The notes below the pieces were generated by a model. That model ran no database searches. It had not been told where the DNA came from and was given only the letters and a program-made list of their open reading frames with translations. A stretch of DNA of 6,182 nt, taken from positions 1 to 6,182 of the forward strand of contig QMYO01000108.1 in assembly GCA_003662715.1 (NCBI GenBank), written 5' to 3'. Position 1 is the first letter of the stretch. Every line of letters starts with the position of its first letter. Position numbers and translations under genes: made by a program. Positions 1-4,477 of the stretch are shown here, piece by piece. Origin of the DNA: Candidatus Bathyarchaeota archaeon (GTDB lineage Archaea; Thermoproteota; Bathyarchaeia; Bathyarchaeales; Bathyarchaeaceae).

Positions 1-65
1 ATTATAGATACTAAGTGTTAGAAGCTTCACTTCCAGTTCAGCATTAACACCGAAGACTATTTTCT

Positions 66-83
66 GTGAATTCTGAAATTCAC
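66..83. repeat. Perfect 7-bp inverted repeat in the left non-coding stretch
   Basis: GTGAATT (66-72) and AATTCAC (77-83) are perfect reverse complements separated by CTGA. It may be a hairpin or a dimeric regulator site. No gene in the window lies downstream of it, so any role would concern whatever lies to the left. Confidence 0.35.
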
Positions 84-215
84 TAATCGCTAGAATCACT
101 AAATTTTTCTTAAAGAATGTAAGCCCGTAAGTTCACCGTAGCTATAAAGTGCACACGTAAAATATGATTACCATTTATGGTTATTAGCGCACATAACATT
201 ACCATTTTCTCGTTG

Positions 216-240
216 AAATGTCGAAGGATCGACTTCATTT
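216..240. repeat. Small imperfect inverted repeat downstream of the operon
   Basis: GTCGA (220-224) and TCGAC (229-233) flank AGGA. An outer AAAT (216-219) can pair with ATTT (237-240) if three bases (234-236) bulge out. It could form a weak 3' hairpin in read-through transcripts; chance occurrence is possible. Confidence 0.3.
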
Positions 241-257
241 AAAGAAAATAGAAAAAT
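238..257 (-). terminator. T-rich transcription terminator candidate after the last gene
   Basis: Starting about ten bases after the TGA stop, the minus strand reads ATTTTTCTATTTTCTTTAAA. T-rich tracts without a preceding stem are typical archaeal termination signals. A small hairpin lies further downstream rather than before it, which does not fit a bacterial intrinsic terminator. Confidence 0.5.
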
Positions 258-267
258 GGGGGTAAAC

Positions 268-921
268 TCAAGTTATTAGGCCTATGAGTGTATCTACTGT
301 TCTTTTTATGACCATATACCAGAAGCTACCTAATGCCCAGTCGGTAGCTTCGATTACCTCAACCTTGGCTAGGAGATATCCAATGCCCACAGCGACAAAT
401 ATACGCCCCAGTTTTGAAAGCCACCTCAGTCGACCTTCATAGAATGGCCCGCTCCATCTGGAGCTGTAGAGGAAGTACACTAATGAAGCGATAGTTGCTA
501 CAAATACTAGGATTGCAGATCCTGGGTCAGGCTGCAAGCTTGTTGTACGGGATAATAGCTCAACTGTCGGAGATAATATCCAAGTTTGTATGGTTGGTGC
601 TACCGCTACGCCTAATGAAAAGCCGAATACAATGGCTGTTGAGTAGTTGAACATCCAGCTATATCTCTTTGAGAATCTGATGAAGGTTAGTACTCCTAGA
701 ATTAGCGGAATTACTAGCCATAATTCTCCCTGTGAAAGTGGTATGAACAATCCTTTCCCGATGCTTTCAACGAATATCCAGAAAGCCATAGCGGATGCTG
801 AAGCAACATATACGCATTCAGCTAGCAGATAGAATCTCGTGACGCCCACGAATGGATAGCTATAAGCGAATATGGCAAGCAGAGTTCCAATAATCATCAT
901 AATTAATTCAAAAGGCTCCAT
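268..921 (-). CDS. Polytopic membrane protein of unknown function, last gene of the operon
   Basis: This is a membrane protein of about 217 residues. I choose the ATG at 921 over the GTG at 930 because AGGTGG (927-932) sits five bases before the ATG, and the ATG follows the previous stop by one base; the GTG would overlap that gene by eight bases. In the longer numbering, hydrophobic segments lie at about 8-28, 33-57, 70-86, 97-116, 137-156 and 171-190, with a possible seventh at 200-218. Basic loops RFSKRYSW (85-92) and the SSRWSGPFYEGRLRWLSK region (156-173) probably face the cytoplasm. The GRIFVAVGIGYLL segment resembles membrane proteins I associate with DUF6754-type loci, a recollection only. 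I see no active-site motif. A T-rich stretch follows the TGA stop, so this gene likely ends the transcript. Confidence 0.7.
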   Translation of the reverse strand: MEPFELIMMIIGTLLAIFAYSYPFVGVTRFYLLAECVYVASASAMAFWIFVESIGKGLFIPLSQGELWLVIPLILGVLTFIRFSKRYSWMFNYSTAIVFGFSLGVAVAPTIQTWILSPTVELLSRTTSLQPDPGSAILVFVATIASLVYFLYSSRWSGPFYEGRLRWLSKLGRIFVAVGIGYLLAKVEVIEATDWALGSFWYMVIKRTVDTLIGLIT

Positions 922-922
922 T

Positions 923-1825
923 TTATCCACCTGCCCTTACTTTCTTTCTCTTAATATAAGCAGTGTATCCATAGTAGATATTTGCTGCGACTACAATTCC
1001 GATTATAAAGTACCATACTACGTTTCTAGCATCTAATCGACCTAGTTCCTCTCCGCGATACCCAGTCAAGTATTCATATTCAGCATATCCACGTACTGAG
1101 TCTAGACATCCATGCACATATGTGCCATACCATGCAGCAATGGCGTGATACCTTTTTGCATCCAAGGTTTTTACATGTTTTTGTCTCCACATAGGTTCAG
1201 CCCACTGCCGAACTGCCGCCATGGGAAATGTCGTAAATTGGTATGTCCAAACAATTAGGTCACAATCGAAGAGTGTATGAACTCTTTGCATTAAGGGTAT
1301 TTGCTCTATGGGATTCCCGTAGATGTCTTGACTAAAGAACCACATGTTATCTCTTATTGTTATAAGTGCAGCCTCTTCACCAGCCAGATATGGAAATATA
1401 ACGATGTCCTCACCGTAAACCATAGTACCCCTTCCAGGAACTTTAGAGGGATATGTGTATTCCTTGCCTAATTCTCCGCCGAAGCCACAATATTCCATCA
1501 GCAGTGTACAGGCTGCAGGAGCATCGTTTAAGTCAAAATTAAATATAACAATTTTCGCTCCTTGATCAAGGATGTGATATACTATAGCTCGCATGGCATC
1601 TCTATAGGTTTGCATTTCTAATACACCTTGAGCCTGTGCCCAAGCGACTATATCTCCCTCCTCAAGCTCTTCAATAGCATTGTAGAAGTCATTCGTCCAG
1701 GTAGATGTCGGAACTGGTAGTCCTAATGGATAAAACACTGGAATAGCATACAGTACCGCAATTATTACGGCAAACAATTTACGGGAAATACCAAGTTTCT
1801 TAAGGCTTTCACTTGCTCCACTCAT
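923..1825 (-). CDS. Bitopic protein with a large predicted extracytoplasmic domain
   Basis: This is a 300-residue protein with a hydrophobic helix at 17-37, a soluble domain at about 38-265, a second helix at 268-289 and a basic tail KRKK. Positive charges before helix 1 (KKLGISRK) and after helix 2 put both ends inside and the domain outside, unlike the DUF6754-like partner. The domain looks alpha/beta: a short strand (GDIVAWAQ, 57-64), a helix, then KIVIFNFDL (91-99). It carries conserved-looking GGELGKEYTYPSKVPGRGT (116-134) and DIYGNPIEQIPLMQRV (167-182), followed by CDLIVW. I recall the GKEYG...PG...D..G.P..EIPL pattern from proteins beside DUF6754-like genes in bacteria. Four cysteines (106, 113, 188, 240) sit in the exposed domain and could form disulfides. 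GGGGTG lies seven bases before the ATG. There is no recognised catalytic motif and no known function. Confidence 0.7.
   Translation of the reverse strand: MSGASESLKKLGISRKLFAVIIAVLYAIPVFYPLGLPVPTSTWTNDFYNAIEELEEGDIVAWAQAQGVLEMQTYRDAMRAIVYHILDQGAKIVIFNFDLNDAPAACTLLMEYCGFGGELGKEYTYPSKVPGRGTMVYGEDIVIFPYLAGEEAALITIRDNMWFFSQDIYGNPIEQIPLMQRVHTLFDCDLIVWTYQFTTFPMAAVRQWAEPMWRQKHVKTLDAKRYHAIAAWYGTYVHGCLDSVRGYAEYEYLTGYRGEELGRLDARNVVWYFIIGIVVAANIYYGYTAYIKRKKVRAGG
927..932 (-). promoter_or_regulatory. Shine-Dalgarno site that favours the ATG start at 921
   Basis: AGGTGG lies five bases before the ATG at 921, inside the last codons of the preceding gene. A GTG at 930 lies within this motif, which makes it an unlikely start. 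Confidence 0.6.
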
Positions 1826-1829
1826 CCTA

Positions 1830-2471
1830 CTACACCCCTAGTTCGAATGGAGCGCGTTCCCTGCCTAAGAAAGCACGTATTGCCAGTATAACTATGCTAA
1901 CCCCCGCCGATATATAGAGAGCCCAAATGGCACCTTGTGCCAGCGCAGTCTCCACCCAGTAACCAATATCATCAAGTACAGGAATATATGTAATCAGTGA
2001 TGTTTGCTGCCTCATAACTGTAAATAGCCAAGTTATGAATAGAGCAGTAGTTTCTATATTGAAAATTTTGACACGTTGAAAAGTTCCCCATGTGAAATAT
2101 ATCCAAGAGAAGATGGCACCTGCACTGATGTATGCAGCGGTATAACTGTAAATCATATCGAAAGTTGACCTCCCAGCAGCCAAGTAAATCAATATTAGAA
2201 TTATGAGAAGTGTTAGCGTAACTCCACTAACGTAGAAGTCTCTTGTATACTTCAGCGTCACCATTCTGCGTGTATGCCATAGTGCCAGAGTTACTAAGCT
2301 ATAGAGCAGGATCCATGTACAGATTAGTGTAGCCGAAGTTTCTATTTTTTCCCTTAAAGCAATAAGAGGATGTCCCTCTGGCAAAGCTAAGAAGTATGAT
2401 GCAACGCTGACTCCAATGACTATTGAAACTAAGAAAAGCGGTATATTGACTTTTACAGTCCGAGCCGCCAA
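1830..2471 (-). CDS. Six-helix integral membrane protein of unknown function
   Basis: This is a polytopic membrane protein of about 213 residues if it starts at the TTG at 2471. A GTG at 2498 would give 222 residues and overlap the preceding gene by 16 bases. I prefer TTG because GGAGGG at 2478-2483 lies six bases upstream, while no ribosome site precedes the GTG. In the longer numbering, hydrophobic segments fall at about 19-39, 55-74, 88-108, 114-137, 149-163 and 183-208. Loops are short, with positive clusters HTRRM and LKYTR between helices 2 and 3, and the tail is GRERAPFELGV. I see no transporter, channel or enzyme motif. The tandem stop TAGTAG lies directly before the next gene's ATG. 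Its place between a cytosol-facing and an outward-facing protein suggests an integral subunit of one complex. The family is not recognised. Confidence 0.7.
   Translation of the reverse strand: MAARTVKVNIPLFLVSIVIGVSVASYFLALPEGHPLIALREKIETSATLICTWILLYSLVTLALWHTRRMVTLKYTRDFYVSGVTLTLLIILILIYLAAGRSTFDMIYSYTAAYISAGAIFSWIYFTWGTFQRVKIFNIETTALFITWLFTVMRQQTSLITYIPVLDDIGYWVETALAQGAIWALYISAGVSIVILAIRAFLGRERAPFELGV
1833..1838 (-). promoter_or_regulatory. Shine-Dalgarno site for the bitopic protein
   Basis: GGGGTG ends in the last codon of the preceding membrane-protein gene and lies seven bases before the ATG at 1825, across the tandem stops TAGTAG. The match is moderate. Confidence 0.5.
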
Positions 2472-2477
2472 CTCATT

Positions 2478-2483
2478 CCCTCC
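2478..2483 (-). promoter_or_regulatory. Shine-Dalgarno site that favours a TTG start at 2471
   Basis: GGAGGG overlaps the TAG stop of the DUF6754-like gene and lies six bases before an in-frame TTG. The alternative GTG at 2498 is upstream of this site and has no purine-rich element of its own. Confidence 0.6.
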
Positions 2484-3274
2484 TACAGGGTAAGCCACTC
2501 TTTGAAAGGCAAACCGACAGCCATTAACAAAGTTCCGATTATCATTATTGCAATAATGATCAATTTAATTATGTCGCTTGCGACGGTGGTACCTATTACC
2601 AGCTGGTCGCCAGAGCAATAAGCGGCAGCTGCATACATTTCATCCATAATTAATGGGTAGTCGCAAGAGATGTATATGCTTCCTTGATGGTGATACCTGC
2701 AAGTACCACCTATACTTATCGCTCCATTGTCCATTGCAGCAAAGTGCCCAGCAATGTCGGCGTCAGATGTCCACGCACCGACATCTACGTACAGAGCTGC
2801 ACCCTTCTCGTTGATAATGTCCTGCGCACATACTGCCCACAACATAACTTCTGGACCAAAATATACGACATTTTCTCTCTTATAGGCTTCAGGTCTCCCT
2901 GCTTCAACAGCGCTCTGCTTGTATAATGCGTCGAATACAGGCACCAATCCCTCAGTTGTTGGAGTAAGAAATATTATTTCGGCGCCCCTTTGTGCCGCCA
3001 AAACCGCCGTGTACTTTGCAATGTTCAAGCCAGCCATAACCATTGGTGAGTAAGTGCCAGATCTTATATCCGATTTTATTCCAGTTGTTACAAATATGGG
3101 ACGTCCAGTTTCAACTGCACGGTCGACACCATCCGAAATAGCTTCTATTGCAGGCAATACTCTCAACGTAAACTTCTTGCCAGCTAGTGCCGCCCGTATA
3201 TAGTAGAGGACGAGTATAAAAGATATTGTGCCTAGAACCACGCCCATGAAAAGATTTTCAGCAAAGACCCACAT
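2483..3274 (-). CDS. DUF6754-like membrane-anchored alpha/beta protein
   Basis: This is a 263-residue protein of unknown function. It has a hydrophobic helix at each end (about 8-28 and 236-256) around a globular domain of about 200 residues. The first helix is followed by RAALAGKK, so the positive-inside rule puts the domain in the cytoplasm. Recognisable blocks are LPAIEAISDGVDRAVETGRP (40-59), AGLNIAKYTAVLAAQRGAEI (81-100), GRPEAYKRENVVYFGPEVM (126-144), ISIGGTCRYH (186-195) and a final YISCDYPLIMDEMYAAAAYC (201-220). This pattern matches what I remember of DUF6754; a profile search would settle it. The start is ATG, with AGAGG nine bases upstream. A 67-base gap with a possible promoter precedes it. 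The next gene's ribosome site overlaps its stop, so it heads a four-gene membrane block. No catalytic motif is evident. Confidence 0.75.
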   Translation of the reverse strand: MWVFAENLFMGVVLGTISFILVLYYIRAALAGKKFTLRVLPAIEAISDGVDRAVETGRPIFVTTGIKSDIRSGTYSPMVMAGLNIAKYTAVLAAQRGAEIIFLTPTTEGLVPVFDALYKQSAVEAGRPEAYKRENVVYFGPEVMLWAVCAQDIINEKGAALYVDVGAWTSDADIAGHFAAMDNGAISIGGTCRYHHQGSIYISCDYPLIMDEMYAAAAYCSGDQLVIGTTVASDIIKLIIIAIMIIGTLLMAVGLPFKEWLTL

Positions 3275-3324
3275 TGTTATTTTCCTCTACTTATTTTTTG
3301 ATTAGGTAATGTTTTGCTTGAGAC

Positions 3325-3338
3325 TATAAAAGATTTTC
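3325..3338 (-). promoter_or_regulatory. Candidate archaeal BRE/TATA promoter for the membrane-gene block
   Basis: In the 67-base gap between genes 2 and 3, the minus strand reads GAAAAT (BRE-like, 3333-3338) just before TTTATA (3325-3330). Transcription would start about 25 bases downstream, near 3302, leaving a leader of about 28 bases that contains AGAGG before the ATG at 3274. The match is reasonable, but AT-rich gaps produce such motifs by chance. Confidence 0.4.
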
Positions 3339-3341
3339 TAT

Positions 3342-4475
3342 CTATTCCTCGACTATCTCGACATTTGCCCTAGGAACGGTAACTCTGGATCCATCGTCAA
3401 GTTCTACTTCAGCTACTCTCGCGTATGATTCTGTCTCAAGCTTCTGTAATTCTGGAGGAAGACCGACTATTTTTCCCAGTTTTCCGAAGTGTGGATTGCG
3501 GATAATCCTCACACGCGTTCCAATAGTCATTCCAAATTTCAAGTGTTCATCCTCTGTTTTTAGGCTAATTTCTTCATCTTTGACGTCTTCCCTTGGAACT
3601 ATAATTTCTGGTCTGATGACTCCTGCCCTAATCTGTGTTGCACCATTTATTGATGCCAATTCACCTTCTAACGATCTAAGTAAGTCATAGGTGCGCCGTG
3701 ACATTTTCATTTCACCAAAGCCCTCGGTGATGATGCAAGTCAAGTTAGTTGGTTCATGCCCTGTTATTGCAACTCCAATTTCATATCCCAAAAACTCAGT
3801 TACATCGCGACTGCGTATTCCGCCAGATATTATTCCCTTAACTCCTATGCTTTCTGCTTTTTTCAAGGCGTCCCCTCTTATCGAGCATCCGCCAACCAAT
3901 ATTTTTCCAGCACAATCTTTTCCAATATGCTTCTCCGTCACTACCTCATCTGGTTCAGCTATTATCATTAGCTCACCCCATCGTTCGCCCCCAAAACCAA
4001 AAATACCTTGCACGAAAGCACCCGTTGTTTCAATAACAGCACCAAAATCCGGTATGACCTTAACGACTTTTCCAGGAATATATGCACGAACTTTTATAGG
4101 TCTGGGAGCTTCCCTTATCGCTACTATTCCTGTCACGTCAGATATAAGCTCTATGCTTCCATCAATTTCTGATTTGTATTCGCTTTTACCTAAACCAAGG
4201 AATCCTTTCGTCCTTGCGATTACCTCACCTTTTTTGACGATGTCCCCCTCTTTTTTCAGCATAGCCTTCCTCAAATCAGATGGAAGAATTCCCAGCCTGT
4301 AAGCCAAGGGCACCGTAATTACATCGCCAGGAACATGGGATTGAGCTATTACAGTTTCATTCTTGACAATGTCTCCTTCCTTGACCAGAACTTTTCCTTT
4401 TACAGGTAGAATTCTTGTTTTGCGAATAATCGTTGCCTTTTTTATCTGTAGTCCTGGTGTGTATGCATATGACAT
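3342..4475 (-). CDS. Tandem barrel-sandwich (lipoyl-like) protein with C-terminal KOW-like motif
   Basis: This is a 377-residue soluble protein with no membrane segment or signal peptide. Residues 24-55 and 74-125 look like barrel-sandwich (lipoyl/RnfC-N-like) modules, with the repeated signatures VKEGDIVKNETVIA and KKEGDIVKKGEVIA. Neither carries a modifiable lysine of the ExDKA or AMKM type, so a carrier role is unlikely and a structural or adaptor role is more probable. A third beta-rich stretch follows (127-150), then an alpha/beta part with GVKGIISGGI (211-220) and a conserved-looking TEGFGEMKMS (250-259). Residues 318-342 (VRIIRNPHFGKLGKIVGLP) fit a KOW motif. The start ATG has a near-perfect Shine-Dalgarno site inside the end of the MutL-like gene, 2 bases upstream, so the two are surely co-translated. 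I recall similar proteins encoded beside MutL/DUF6754-type genes in bacteria, but the function is not known to me. The KOW motif alone does not prove RNA or ribosome binding. Confidence 0.75.
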   Translation of the reverse strand: MSYAYTPGLQIKKATIIRKTRILPVKGKVLVKEGDIVKNETVIAQSHVPGDVITVPLAYRLGILPSDLRKAMLKKEGDIVKKGEVIARTKGFLGLGKSEYKSEIDGSIELISDVTGIVAIREAPRPIKVRAYIPGKVVKVIPDFGAVIETTGAFVQGIFGFGGERWGELMIIAEPDEVVTEKHIGKDCAGKILVGGCSIRGDALKKAESIGVKGIISGGIRSRDVTEFLGYEIGVAITGHEPTNLTCIITEGFGEMKMSRRTYDLLRSLEGELASINGATQIRAGVIRPEIIVPREDVKDEEISLKTEDEHLKFGMTIGTRVRIIRNPHFGKLGKIVGLPPELQKLETESYARVAEVELDDGSRVTVPRANVEIVEE

Positions 4476-4477
4476 TT

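Larger units (their letters stand above)
1..267. other. AT-rich non-coding tail
   Basis: No credible coding region is visible on either strand, and I see no tRNA-like fold. The stretch contains the terminator candidate and inverted repeats listed separately, plus a TTTATA-like motif on the minus strand (143-148) that could be a promoter for a leftward gene beyond the window. All three plus-strand frames meet a stop within the first 21 bases; frame 1 could be the last six codons of a convergent gene, but this cannot be supported. Confidence 0.5.

Noticed and set aside
1..29. Start of a leftward gene at a GTG near position 29 on the minus strand
   Set aside because: Only about ten codons are open to the edge, with no clear ribosome site, so it cannot be supported.
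66..112. Plus-strand intrinsic terminator (inverted repeat followed by a T-run)
   Set aside because: The T-run near 101-111 is about 20 bases after the stem, too far for an intrinsic terminator, and the stem is AT-rich and weak.
1..267. CRISPR array, tRNA or insertion-sequence remnant
   Set aside because: There are no regularly spaced repeats, no cloverleaf-like pairing and no transposase fragment or terminal inverted repeats.
3691..4302. Long plus-strand open frame of 203 codons opposite the barrel-sandwich/KOW gene
   Set aside because: It is antisense to a well-supported gene, its composition is rich in S, P, T and I as expected of a reverse-frame shadow, and no ribosome site or domain is visible.
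3342..4475. Lipoyl or biotin carrier protein
   Set aside because: The barrel-sandwich signatures lack the modifiable-lysine context, and no lipoate or biotin ligase or acyltransferase gene is present.
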